From assembly GCF_029603155.1 (NCBI RefSeq), contig NZ_JAPMUA010000002.1, forward strand, positions 62,001 to 126,000: a DNA stretch of 64,000 nt, written 5' to 3'. Of the stretch, positions 8,210 through 16,370 are shown piece after piece. Positions within the stretch are counted from its first letter, which is position 1, and the number at the start of each line of letters is the position of its first letter. This stretch comes from Galbibacter pacificus (GTDB lineage: Bacteria; Bacteroidota; Bacteroidia; Flavobacteriales; Flavobacteriaceae). Below the pieces are notes generated by a model, which made no database searches, was not told where the DNA came from, and was given only the letters and a program-made list of their open reading frames with translations. Made by a program: the position numbers and the translations under genes.

Positions 8210-9397
8210 ATGAAAAAAATATTAGTCATCAATTCGGGAAGTTCTTCCATAAAATTTCAACTTATTAAAATGCCGGGTGAAATAGTAATAGCCGCCGGCC
8301 TTGTTGAGCGAATTGGCCTGGACAATTCGGCCATTCATTACAAATCGAAGAAGATGAACATTTCCGAGCAGGTTAAAATTGCCAATCACGAAGAAGGGTT
8401 AAAAAGAATAGCTGCTTTATTGATGGATACCGAGAAAGGCGCCATTGCCAATATAGAAGAAATCGATGCCATTGGCCACCGCGTAGTACATGGCGGTAAA
8501 GATTTTGCCGATACCATTGTAATAGACAAAGATGTAAAGGCCACTATAAAGCGCTTGTTTTCCTTGGCCCCGCTGCACAACCCGCATAATTATACGGGCA
8601 TTGAGGTGGCCGAACAGGTATTTCCCAATGCAACGCAAATTGCCGTTTTCGATACGGCTTTTCATCAAACGTTGCCGGAAAGGGCATACCGATATGCCAT
8701 TCCGAATAAATTATTAGACGAAAATTACATCCGGGTGTACGGTTTTCACGGTACAAGCCATAAATATGTTGCAGAGAAGGCACAGGATTTTATCAGTAAA
8801 AAGAAATCAAAGGTAATTACCGTCCATTTGGGGAACGGTTGCAGCATTACCGCCATTAAGAACGGGAAAAGTATAGACCATTCGCTGGGTTTTGCTCCTG
8901 TGAACGGCCTTATTATGGGTACGCGCAGCGGCGACATAGATCAATCCATTATTTTTTATATGGTAAATACATTGGGGTATTCCCTCAACGATGTTAGCGA
9001 ACTGCTCCATAAAAAAAGTGGCATGTTGGGCCTAACGGGCTACAGCGACCTGCGCGAAATAGAAGAAGCCGCCGCCAACGGCAACCAGCAATGCCAATTG
9101 GCACTGGAAATGAACGCTTACCGGATTAAAAAGTACATTGGTGCCTATGCGGCGGCCATGAACGGACTGGATGTAATCGTGTTTACCGCGGGAATTGGCG
9201 AGAACAGCAGTGTGTTGAGGCGCATGGTCTGTCAGGATATGGATTATTTGGGCATAGAGCTTGAAAACTACAAAAACAATGTACGCTCCAGCGAGAACAG
9301 GATTATTAGCAAGGAATCGTCCAAGGTATTGGTCTTGGTCATCCCTACCAACGAAGAATTGGAAATAGCCAAGCAAAGTTACCAGTTGCTGGTATAA
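8210..9397 (+). CDS. ackA: Acetate kinase
   Basis: Converts acetyl phosphate and ADP to acetate and ATP. The 395-residue ASKHA-fold protein shows all family landmarks: NSGSSSIKFQL near the N-terminus, GHRVVHGG, FDTAFHQTLP, FHGTSHKYV with the conserved His, the phosphate loop HLGNGCS, GTRSGDIDQS, and FTAGIGENS near the C-terminus. It lies downstream of pta and almost certainly shares its transcript. No deviations from the family were noticed. Confidence 0.97.
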   Translation: MKKILVINSGSSSIKFQLIKMPGEIVIAAGLVERIGLDNSAIHYKSKKMNISEQVKIANHEEGLKRIAALLMDTEKGAIANIEEIDAIGHRVVHGGKDFADTIVIDKDVKATIKRLFSLAPLHNPHNYTGIEVAEQVFPNATQIAVFDTAFHQTLPERAYRYAIPNKLLDENYIRVYGFHGTSHKYVAEKAQDFISKKKSKVITVHLGNGCSITAIKNGKSIDHSLGFAPVNGLIMGTRSGDIDQSIIFYMVNTLGYSLNDVSELLHKKSGMLGLTGYSDLREIEEAAANGNQQCQLALEMNAYRIKKYIGAYAAAMNGLDVIVFTAGIGENSSVLRRMVCQDMDYLGIELENYKNNVRSSENRIISKESSKVLVLVIPTNEELEIAKQSYQLLV

Positions 9398-9416
9398 ATG
9401 TTCGTACGAAACATAT

Positions 9417-9455
9417 AAAAAGGGCAATCAATATGGCTTGGTTTCCCTTTTTTTT
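9417..9455. terminator. Probable bidirectional terminator between convergent genes
   Basis: Arms AAAAAGGG (9417-9424) and CCCTTTTT with extra T residues (9445-9455) can end both ackA and the convergent DCC-family gene, whose stop codon overlaps the distal arm. The stem is A/T-rich with a 20-nt loop, so strength is uncertain. Confidence 0.4.
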
Positions 9456-9879
9456 ATGGGTACTGGTCCAAAAACTTTGCTTTAAGTTCTGGGGTAGGGA
9501 GCGGGCAACCTTCTTTTTTGCCAAACCATTTATAGCGGTTCCTGGCAATAAAATTATACAGGGCATCGCGGAGGCTTTCTGGCAAAATATAGTTAAAAAC
9601 ACCAAGAACGCTCCAAAAACCGCCAATTTCCTTTGCAATTTCCAAGGCGGCTGACGATTTTACATAATAGGCCACATTGGGCTCTATAAGTACAATGGAA
9701 TCTGTAACCGAGGGGTCTATATTTCTTTCGGATAACAGCTTTTTTCCTATATCGCTTTGTAATGAAGCAAAGCGGAACACGTCTTTCTTGTCCCTTTCAA
9801 TAACAAAATTCACGGTGCTATTGCAAAGGTTGCATACGCCATCGAATAATATAATTTTCTTGTCCTCCAGGTGCTCCAT
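9454..9879 (-). CDS. DCC-family thiol-disulfide oxidoreductase-like protein (DUF393)
   Basis: A 141-residue protein with the diagnostic motif LFDGVCNLCN, placing the CxxC pair at C16 and C19, and the trailing NRYKWFGKKEGC with a third cysteine. Such proteins have a thioredoxin-like fold and a presumed disulfide exchange role; the partner is unknown. There is no signal peptide, so it is cytoplasmic. It is a single gene convergent with ackA. The family is common in Flavobacteriaceae, where it is usually annotated only by the DCC motif. Confidence 0.85.
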   Translation of the reverse strand: MEHLEDKKIILFDGVCNLCNSTVNFVIERDKKDVFRFASLQSDIGKKLLSERNIDPSVTDSIVLIEPNVAYYVKSSAALEIAKEIGGFWSVLGVFNYILPESLRDALYNFIARNRYKWFGKKEGCPLPTPELKAKFLDQYP

Positions 9880-9976
9880 GTTGTGTATAGCTGTTTACTG
9901 TTACAAAGATATTAAATAGATACGCACGCCGGCCACATGGCAACGGTATTATAATGTATTTAACATCCCGTTCCCG

Positions 9977-11170
9977 TTACTGGGCGGCCTGTTGCTTTTT
10001 ATACCTTAGCAAAGCTTCTACCAAATAATAATCGCCATAGGTCAAGGGAACGTCTACTTCCGAGTTGGCAGGCATGTGCCCTACGCCGTGCTTTAAAATA
10101 AATCCGCCGTTGGTACCTTTTTGTGCAAGGTATTCGGGAGAGAGCAGGGTTTTTAATATATTTTCGGCTTCGGCAAGGTATTTCCCATCGGTATAGGTAG
10201 AGAGTTCCATGAGCGCAGCGCCTATAATTGCTGCGGCCGACGAATCTCGTAGGGCATCCGGGATATTCGGTGCGTTAAAATCCCAATAAGGTACGCCGTC
10301 CTTGGGGAAATTTGGATGATTCAGTATAAAATGTGCAATGTTGGTGGCCTGTTGCAGGTACTTTTCATTTTTTGTTTCCCGGTACATAACCACATATCCA
10401 TAAAGTCCCCATGCCTGTCCGCGGGCCCATGCCGAATTATCTGCGGCACCTTGATTGGTAATGCGTTTCTTTACCTTTCCCGTGGCCTCGCTATAAATTA
10501 CTTCGTGGTACGAGCTGTAATCTTCCCGGAAATGGTTTTCCAAGGTCGTGTTGGCATGTGCAATGGCTATGTTGGCATATTTTTGGTCTCCGCTATGCTT
10601 GCTTGCCCAAAAGAGGAGCTCTAGGTTCATCATATTATCTATAATAACAACCAGATCGCCTTTTTCGGCCTTGTTCCAGGGGGCGCTGTCCCAGGAACGT
10701 ATGGCCTTAACGGTATCGTTGTAGCGCGTAGCCAAAGATTTGGCACTGTTCATCAAGATTGTTTCATATGCTTTGGAGTCTTCAAGCCGTTCGGCATTGC
10801 CAAAGCTACAGTACATCATAAACCCCAAATCGTGCGTAGAAGTATTGTATTGTTCCTTTTTAAGGGCCTGCAACGATTTTAAGGCCTCGTTTTTTAATTC
10901 GGCATCGCCCATCGCTTCATATAAATATAAAAGCGTACCCGAATAAAAACCACTGCACCACCACCCAGAGTTGCTTGTTTCCAGGCTATCGGTAGTTTTA
11001 TGGTATGTTTTAGGGAAACGGCCATCGGGCAGGCGGTTGGCCATGTATATGTATTGCTCTGCGGCTGTTTGTAAAGCCTTATCTATTTGCGTACTCAAGT
11101 TTGTTTCTTGTTTTTGGCACGACAACAGCAAACAGCAAATGGTAATTATAAGTAAGTAACGGTTTTTCAT
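9977..11170 (-). CDS. GH88 unsaturated uronyl hydrolase, lipoprotein
   Basis: A 397-residue glycoside hydrolase of family 88, which hydrates and releases the 4,5-unsaturated uronic acid left on oligosaccharides by polysaccharide lyases. The lipoprotein signal ends LLLSC with the lipidated Cys at residue 18. The two catalytic-type aspartates of the alpha6/alpha6 barrel are visible as D114 (HDLGFMMY) and D178 (VIIDNMMN), followed by ARGQAWGLYGY. No lyase or SusCD is linked, so the natural substrate (ulvan-, glycosaminoglycan- or xanthan-like) cannot be told. It is transcribed away from the adjacent AraC gene and fucose operon, which may share regulation with it. Confidence 0.85.
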   Translation of the reverse strand: MKNRYLLIITICCLLLSCQKQETNLSTQIDKALQTAAEQYIYMANRLPDGRFPKTYHKTTDSLETSNSGWWCSGFYSGTLLYLYEAMGDAELKNEALKSLQALKKEQYNTSTHDLGFMMYCSFGNAERLEDSKAYETILMNSAKSLATRYNDTVKAIRSWDSAPWNKAEKGDLVVIIDNMMNLELLFWASKHSGDQKYANIAIAHANTTLENHFREDYSSYHEVIYSEATGKVKKRITNQGAADNSAWARGQAWGLYGYVVMYRETKNEKYLQQATNIAHFILNHPNFPKDGVPYWDFNAPNIPDALRDSSAAAIIGAALMELSTYTDGKYLAEAENILKTLLSPEYLAQKGTNGGFILKHGVGHMPANSEVDVPLTYGDYYLVEALLRYKKQQAAQ

Positions 11171-11291
11171 CGATGTTTAGGTTATAAGATTGCTTAAATA
11201 TTCTTTTTTGGTTGACATTAATTAGGTTATGCATCACAAAATACAATCTTTCTTAAACATAGTTTTCCTTCAGAAGAAAAAATGACACTTT

Positions 11292-11310
11292 ATAACTATT
11301 TAGTAGTTAT
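11292..11310. promoter_or_regulatory. Inverted repeat, possible operator
   Basis: Perfect 7-bp arms ATAACTA and TAGTTAT around a 5-bp centre TTTAG. It lies in the divergent control region 122 bp upstream of the GH88 start and 272 bp upstream of the AraC gene. The binding protein is unknown; the adjacent AraC regulator is one candidate, although AraC sites are more often direct repeats. Confidence 0.35.
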
Positions 11311-11363
11311 TTGATATATATGAGGAAGGGAAAAAGATACATAGGAAGTTAAAACTTGTACGT

Positions 11364-11485
11364 GGGAAGCCAAAAAAATGGATAAGCAGGCAAAAAAATG
11401 CGATTGCAGAGGTAAAATGTGCATGTGCAGAGGTGAAAAATACGATTGCAGGCAAAAAATATGCGTGTGCAGGTACATAAAATAC
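11364..11485. repeat. Degenerate ~20-22-bp tandem repeats upstream of the AraC gene
   Basis: Five to six imperfect units share the core (T/A)GCAG(G/A) followed by an A-tract: GATAAGCAGGCAAAAAAATG, CGATTGCAGAGGTAAAATG, TGCATGTGCAGAGGTGAAAA, CGATTGCAGGCAAAAAATATG, CGTGTGCAGGTACATAAAA. Units are contiguous without spacers, so it is not a CRISPR array. A-tracts recurring at about two helical turns suggest intrinsic DNA bending or repeated protein sites. Confidence 0.7.
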
Positions 11486-11581
11486 ATAAGAACTGCTTTT
11501 TGATACCCAAAAAAGGTAAAATGATAGAAAAGATAAATATTTGTACATTCGGTTTTTAAATAGCAGTATTACAGGGCCACC

Positions 11582-12454
11582 ATGAAGCTTCATTATTTAG
11601 ACAGAACAGACGCAGAGTTCAATTCTTTTTCGGTTACCAGAAACAAACACAAGCATTTTCTCAAAGTTTGGCACTATCATCCCGAATTAGAGCTCGTGTT
11701 GGTACTAAAAAGTACGGGAACACGCTTTATTGGCGATAGTATCGAGAAATTTCATGAGGGAGACGTGGTGTTAATAGGGGCAAACCTTCCGCATATGTGG
11801 ATAAACGATGCCACATATTACCAAGATGGGTCCAAACTACGTGCAGATGCCATTTCTATTCACTTTAGAAAGGATTTTTTAGGAAATTCCTTTATGGGCA
11901 CCAAAGAGTTAAGGCAAATAAACCATCTTATGGACAAAGCACAGCAAGGTATGGTGTTCCACAACCTTCCTACCCAAACTGTAGACCTATTGAAGAAGAC
12001 AGAAGCCGATGCGTCGCTGTCGCCTTTTAAAAAGTTGTTGTTATTGCTCGACGTGCTGGACCAATTGGCACGTCATAAGAGCTATAGTGTACTATCGAGC
12101 AAGGGTTTCCTGACTTCTTTTAGCGAAGGGGACAATAAAAACCTAAAAACAGTCTACGAGTACATATTTAAAAACTTTAATCACCCCATAAGTGCCATAG
12201 ATGTGGCCAGGATTATCCATATGAACCCTTCGGCTTTTAGCAGGTTCTTTAAACGCATCCACCGTAAAACATTTACAGCCTATTTAAACGAGATTAGAAT
12301 AGGGTATGCCTGCAAACTTTTGTTGGAGGGGAAACAAAAGATACTATCTATTTGTTACGATAGCGGGTTTAACAACATTTCCAACTTTAATAGGCAGTTT
12401 AAAAAGATAAAGAAGATGTCGCCTACTGAATTTCTCAATTTATATGCTCAATAG
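11582..12454 (+). CDS. AraC-family transcriptional regulator with N-terminal cupin
   Basis: A 290-residue regulator. Residues ~15-160 form a cupin-like sensor (HYHPELELVLVLKSTGTRFIG is split over the first strands; GDVVLIGANLPHMW follows), and residues ~185-288 form the AraC double helix-turn-helix with ICYDSGFNNISNFNRQFK as the second recognition unit. It stands directly in front of the L-fucose catabolic genes in the same direction, so it most likely senses fucose or a pathway intermediate and controls that operon and perhaps the divergent GH88 gene. The upstream region carries unusual repeats. Ligand assignment is inference from position. Confidence 0.85.
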   Translation: MKLHYLDRTDAEFNSFSVTRNKHKHFLKVWHYHPELELVLVLKSTGTRFIGDSIEKFHEGDVVLIGANLPHMWINDATYYQDGSKLRADAISIHFRKDFLGNSFMGTKELRQINHLMDKAQQGMVFHNLPTQTVDLLKKTEADASLSPFKKLLLLLDVLDQLARHKSYSVLSSKGFLTSFSEGDNKNLKTVYEYIFKNFNHPISAIDVARIIHMNPSAFSRFFKRIHRKTFTAYLNEIRIGYACKLLLEGKQKILSICYDSGFNNISNFNRQFKKIKKMSPTEFLNLYAQ

Positions 12455-12520
12455 ACGCCAAGGGCAAAAAAAGTATCATGGTTTGTAATCTCAGGGGTGG
12501 AATTTAATATCCTTCTAAAA

Positions 12521-12528
12521 TAAATTTG
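12521..12528 (+). promoter_or_regulatory. Candidate -7 element for the fucose operon
   Basis: TAAATTTG fits the TAnnTTTG consensus and lies 19 bp before the preferred fuconate dehydratase ATG. A possible TTG start at 12526 would lie inside this element, which argues for the ATG at 12547. No clear -33 TTG is seen. Confidence 0.35.
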
Positions 12529-12546
12529 AAAAGGATAATTTATACG

Positions 12547-13854
12547 ATGGATAAAGAAATTACTATTATAGATGTGCTGGTGAAGGATATACGGTTCCCG
12601 ACCAGTAAATTTTTGGATGGTTCTGATGCAATGAACACCGATCCAGACTATTCTGCTGCTTATGTAATACTAAAAACTGATGATACACGGTACGAAGGGC
12701 ATGGGCTTACCTTTACCATAGGTAGGGGGAACGAATTGTGCGCAGCGGCCATACAATCGTTGTCGTATTTAATAAAAGGCAAAAAGTTATCGGGTTTTAC
12801 CGCCAACATGGGGGCTTTTTGGAAACTAATAACGGGCGATAGCCAATTGCGCTGGCTCGGGCCAGAGAAGGGAATTATCCATTTGGCCACGGGCGCCCTG
12901 GTAAATGCCGTATGGGACCTCTATGCAAAGGTAGAAGGGAAACCCCTGTGGAAACTCTTGGCAGATATGCCTGCCGAAGAACTGGTAAGGTGCATAGACT
13001 TTACCTATATAACCGATGTTGTTACCCCGGCAGAGGCCATTGCCTTTTTAAAGGCCAAAGAAGAAGGAAAACAGGAACGGATTGATTATTTGCTTAAAAA
13101 AGGATACCCGGCATATACCACATCTGCGGGTTGGCTGGGCTATGCCGATGAAAAAATGCGACGGTTGTGCCGGGAAGCAAAGAAAGAAGGCTTTAAACAT
13201 ATGAAAATCAAGGTGGGTTCTAACCTGGAAGACGACATAAGGCGGGCAACCATTATCCGGGAGGAGATAGGCGGGGACCTACAGCTAATGATGGATGCCA
13301 ACCAGAAGTGGGACGTAGATGAAGCCATTACAAACATGGAATCCCTTAAAAGGTTCGACCCCTGGTGGATAGAAGAACCCACCAGTCCCGACGATGTTCT
13401 GGGCCACGCAAGGATTGCAAAGGCTATTGCTCCCATAAAAGTAGCTACCGGAGAACATTGCCAGAATAGGGTTATCTTTAAACAGTTAATGCAGGCCAAC
13501 GCCATGCAAATTTGCCAGATAGACAGCTGTAGGGTAGGTGGGGTAAACGAAAATCTTGCCATAATGCTCATGGCGGCCAAGTTTAACATACCTGTTTGTC
13601 CGCATGCCGGGGGCGTTGGACTTTGCGAATACGTGCAACACCTATCGATGATAGATTTTATTGCCATAAGCGGCTCTATGGATAACAGGGTGATAGAATA
13701 TGTAGACCATTTGCACGAGCATTTCCTAGATCCGGTAGTTATAAGGAACGGTGCGTACATGCCGCCACAAAAGCCGGGGTACAGCATTACTATGAAGAGC
13801 AAATCAATACAAGATTACAGCTTTCCGGAAGGAAAGGAATGGAAATCAGTATAA
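12547..13854 (+). CDS. fucD: L-fuconate dehydratase (enolase superfamily)
   Basis: Dehydrates L-fuconate to 2-keto-3-deoxy-L-fuconate. The 435-residue protein carries the complete mandelate-racemase-type active site: the KxK motif (HMKIKVGS), metal ligands in MMDANQKW, WIEEPTSPDD and VATGEHCQN, then QIDSCRVGG and the base His in CPHAGGVGLCEY. The order and spacing match characterised fuconate dehydratases rather than other sugar-acid dehydratases. I start at the ATG at 12547; an in-frame TTG at 12526 adds seven unsupported residues and overlaps a promoter-like element. It is the first enzyme gene of the operon, 92 bp after the AraC gene, with the rest of the pathway downstream. Confidence 0.92.
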   Translation: MDKEITIIDVLVKDIRFPTSKFLDGSDAMNTDPDYSAAYVILKTDDTRYEGHGLTFTIGRGNELCAAAIQSLSYLIKGKKLSGFTANMGAFWKLITGDSQLRWLGPEKGIIHLATGALVNAVWDLYAKVEGKPLWKLLADMPAEELVRCIDFTYITDVVTPAEAIAFLKAKEEGKQERIDYLLKKGYPAYTTSAGWLGYADEKMRRLCREAKKEGFKHMKIKVGSNLEDDIRRATIIREEIGGDLQLMMDANQKWDVDEAITNMESLKRFDPWWIEEPTSPDDVLGHARIAKAIAPIKVATGEHCQNRVIFKQLMQANAMQICQIDSCRVGGVNENLAIMLMAAKFNIPVCPHAGGVGLCEYVQHLSMIDFIAISGSMDNRVIEYVDHLHEHFLDPVVIRNGAYMPPQKPGYSITMKSKSIQDYSFPEGKEWKSV

Positions 13855-13871
13855 CAGAAACGATTATTTAC

Positions 13872-14648
13872 ATGGGATTCAGTTTAAAAAATAAAACAGC
13901 TATTATAACCGGTGGCGGAAGCGGTATCGGGAAAGCGATATCCGAGAATTTTGCCCAAAACGGCGCCTTTGTGCACATCTTGGAGCACAACGAGGTCAAT
14001 GCGCGGGAAACCATAGAAGGCATACTTGCCAAAGGAGGGAAGGGAAGCTGGAAAAAATGCGATGTATCCAACCAGGAACAGGTAAGCGGCGTTGTAGCAG
14101 AGATAGTTGCAGGGCATACAGTGGATATTTTAATCAACAATGCCGGGATTGCGCATGTGGGGAACGTGGAACACACTTCGGCAGAAGATTTCGACCGTAT
14201 TTACAACGTGAACGTAAAAGGGGTATACAATTGCATGCATGCTTTGGTGCCAGTGTTTAAAAACAATGGCGGCGGCGTAATTATCAATATGGCATCCATA
14301 GCATCTTCGGTAGGGATTTCCGATAGGTTTGCGTATTCCATGTCCAAAGGTGCGGTGTTAACCATGACATACTCGGTAGCAAAGGATTATGTTGCAGCGA
14401 ACATCCGTTGTAATTCCATTTCCCCGGCACGGGTACACACACCTTTTGTAGATGGCTTTATTGCCAGCAATTATCCTGGGAAAGAAAAGGAAATGTTTGA
14501 GAAGTTGTCTAAAACACAACCCATGGGAAGGATGGGAAAGCCAGAGGAGATTGCCAATCTTGCCCTGTACCTGTGTAGCGATGAGGCATCGTTTATTACG
14601 GGAACAGATTTCCCCATTGATGGCGGGTTTATAAAGTTAAACGGATAA
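13872..14648 (+). CDS. SDR dehydrogenase, probable 2-keto-3-deoxy-L-fuconate dehydrogenase
   Basis: A 258-residue classical short-chain dehydrogenase that should oxidise 2-keto-3-deoxy-L-fuconate to the 2,4-diketo acid with NAD+. Visible motifs are the cofactor loop TGGGSGIGKA, NNAGIAH, the catalytic Ser region NMASIASS, and an intact Y-S-M-S-K catalytic pair. The start at 13872 lies 17 bp after the fucD stop; an in-frame ATG at 13839 would overlap fucD and add residues that do not belong to the fold. Substrate assignment rests on its place between the dehydratase and the diketo-acid hydrolase. Confidence 0.82.
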   Translation: MGFSLKNKTAIITGGGSGIGKAISENFAQNGAFVHILEHNEVNARETIEGILAKGGKGSWKKCDVSNQEQVSGVVAEIVAGHTVDILINNAGIAHVGNVEHTSAEDFDRIYNVNVKGVYNCMHALVPVFKNNGGGVIINMASIASSVGISDRFAYSMSKGAVLTMTYSVAKDYVAANIRCNSISPARVHTPFVDGFIASNYPGKEKEMFEKLSKTQPMGRMGKPEEIANLALYLCSDEASFITGTDFPIDGGFIKLNG

Positions 14649-14668
14649 ATACAACAAAAAATATATAG

Positions 14669-15529
14669 ATGAAACTAATTCGATTTGGACAAGCAGGTAA
14701 AGAACAACCGGGAATACAACTTGAAGATGGAAAGCGCATAGACGTAACTGCTTTTGGAGAAGATTACAACGAAGATTTCTTTGGTAACGGGGGTGTGGAT
14801 AGATTGCTTGCATGGTTGCGTGCAAACAAGGCCAACTGCCCGGAAATTTCAACCGAGGTACGCTTGGGTCCGCCCTTGGTACGGCCTTCAAAATTGATAT
14901 GCGTTGGACTTAACTATGCAAAACACGCCGAAGAAAGCGGGATGGACATTCCTAAGGAGCCGGTACTGTTTTTTAAGGCAACATCGGCCATTGTGGGTCC
15001 CAACGACGATCTAATTATTCCAAAGGACAGTAAAAAAACCGATTGGGAAGTAGAACTTGCCTTTGTAATCGGTAAAAAAGCTTCGTATGTTGCCAAAGAA
15101 GATGCCATGGATCATGTTGCAGGCTATGTGTTGCACAACGATTATAGCGAAAGGGAATTTCAAATAGAACGATCGGGGCAATGGGTAAAAGGAAAGAGCT
15201 GCGATACTTTTGCACCGCTGGGACCTTTTATTGCTACCAAAGATGAAATTGCTAATGCAAACAACCTGCACCTATGGTTGAAGCTTAATGGACAAATGAT
15301 GCAGGACAGCAGCACGTCCGACTTTGTTTTTGATATCCCGACCCTTGTAAGTTATATTAGCGGGTTTATGACATTGCTCCCCGGAGATGTTATTTCCACG
15401 GGAACCCCTTTTGGTGTAGGGATGGGCTTAAAACCACAACGTTATTTACGGCCCGGCGATGAGGTAGAATTGGGAATAGAAGGCTTGGGCGTTTCCAAAC
15501 AAACGGCAAAGGCATACCAAAAAGTGTAA
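14669..15529 (+). CDS. FAH-family hydrolase, probable 2,4-diketo-3-deoxy-L-fuconate hydrolase
   Basis: A 286-residue fumarylacetoacetate hydrolase-fold protein. The family's metal and catalytic segments are present: CVGLNYAKHAEE, FFKATSAIVGP, the acidic motif WEVELAFVIG, HNDYSERE, KSCDTFAPLGP, and STGTPFGVGMG near the C-terminus. In the oxidative fucose pathway this family splits 2,4-diketo-3-deoxy-L-fuconate into pyruvate and L-lactate. It lies 20 bp after the dehydrogenase gene and 5 bp before the lactonase gene, consistent with one operon. A generic acylpyruvase role is the alternative. Confidence 0.85.
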   Translation: MKLIRFGQAGKEQPGIQLEDGKRIDVTAFGEDYNEDFFGNGGVDRLLAWLRANKANCPEISTEVRLGPPLVRPSKLICVGLNYAKHAEESGMDIPKEPVLFFKATSAIVGPNDDLIIPKDSKKTDWEVELAFVIGKKASYVAKEDAMDHVAGYVLHNDYSEREFQIERSGQWVKGKSCDTFAPLGPFIATKDEIANANNLHLWLKLNGQMMQDSSTSDFVFDIPTLVSYISGFMTLLPGDVISTGTPFGVGMGLKPQRYLRPGDEVELGIEGLGVSKQTAKAYQKV

Positions 15530-15534
15530 TTACA

Positions 15535-16356
15535 ATGCAAATAGACAGCCACCAACATTTTTGGCAGTTCAACCCGGTTCGTGATGCTTGGATAACCGAT
15601 GCTATGAAGGAAATCCGCAGGGATTTTATGCCCGCCGACCTAAAAGATGTTTTGGAGCAAAATAATATGGATGGTTGCGTGGCAGTTCAGGCAGATCAGT
15701 CGGAAGAAGAGACTGATTTCCTGTTGAAACTAGCAGAAGAGCACAATTTTATAAAAGGGGTCGTTGGCTGGGTAGATTTGCTGGCCGAAAATGTGGAGGA
15801 ACGGCTGCTTCATTTTACATCATATAAAAAATTTAAGGGAGTTCGGCATATTGTCCAAGCAGAACCTATGGGATTTATGGAACAAAGTAACTTCCGAAGG
15901 GGAATAAAGGCCTTGGGTAAGTATAATCTAAGTTACGATATATTAATTAAGCCCTGGCAACTAAACGAGGCAATTAATTTGGTACGTAGTTTCCCCCGGC
16001 AAAAGTTTGTGCTCGACCATATGGCAAAGCCGGCAGTATCCAACGGTATGGATACACAATGGAAAGATGCCATTACCGGGCTAGCCATGCATAAAAATGT
16101 GTCTTGTAAGGTCTCCGGCCTGGTTACCGAGGCAGAAAACTTTAAATGGAACGGGCAAGACCTTACTGCCTTTCTTGAGGTGGCAACCAATGCCTTTGGA
16201 ACGGAAAGATTACTATTTGGTTCCGATTGGCCTGTTTGCCTGGTCGCTGCCCAATACAAAGAGGTAAAGGAAATTATGACCAATTACTTCAAAGGCAATC
16301 AACTGGAAAGGGTAATGGGTACAAATGCCATACAATTTTATAATATAGACAACTAA
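15535..16356 (+). CDS. L-fuconolactonase (amidohydrolase superfamily)
   Basis: A 273-residue metal-dependent hydrolase of the COG3618 group that opens L-fucono-1,5-lactone to L-fuconate. The N-terminal metal motif is DSHQHFWQFNP (residues 4-14), conserved HIVQAEP and LDHMAKP follow, and the C-terminal LFGSDWPV provides the metal-binding Asp. Length is typical for this group. It starts five bases after the preceding stop and is followed 14 bp later by the GH95 gene. Cytoplasmic: no signal peptide is seen. Confidence 0.87.
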   Translation: MQIDSHQHFWQFNPVRDAWITDAMKEIRRDFMPADLKDVLEQNNMDGCVAVQADQSEEETDFLLKLAEEHNFIKGVVGWVDLLAENVEERLLHFTSYKKFKGVRHIVQAEPMGFMEQSNFRRGIKALGKYNLSYDILIKPWQLNEAINLVRSFPRQKFVLDHMAKPAVSNGMDTQWKDAITGLAMHKNVSCKVSGLVTEAENFKWNGQDLTAFLEVATNAFGTERLLFGSDWPVCLVAAQYKEVKEIMTNYFKGNQLERVMGTNAIQFYNIDN

Positions 16357-16370
16357 AAAAACCGACCAAC

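Larger units (their letters stand above)
11171..11581. other. 411-bp non-coding region between GH88 and the AraC gene
   Basis: This divergent intergenic region holds the promoters of both flanking genes, an inverted repeat at 11292-11310, and a degenerate tandem repeat at 11364-11485. The minus-strand frames open across it translate the repeat and have no start-context or family support, so I do not call them genes. Confidence 0.7.

Noticed and set aside
11364..11485. CRISPR array
   Set aside because: Units are contiguous, about 20 bp and degenerate, with no unique spacers and no cas genes in the window.
11300..11593. 97-codon minus-strand open frame with repeated peptides
   Set aside because: Its repeats come from the DNA tandem array; no start context or family match.
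13140..13802. 220-codon minus-strand open frame
   Set aside because: Lies wholly inside fucD, whose active-site motifs are intact; the translated sequence resembles no protein family.
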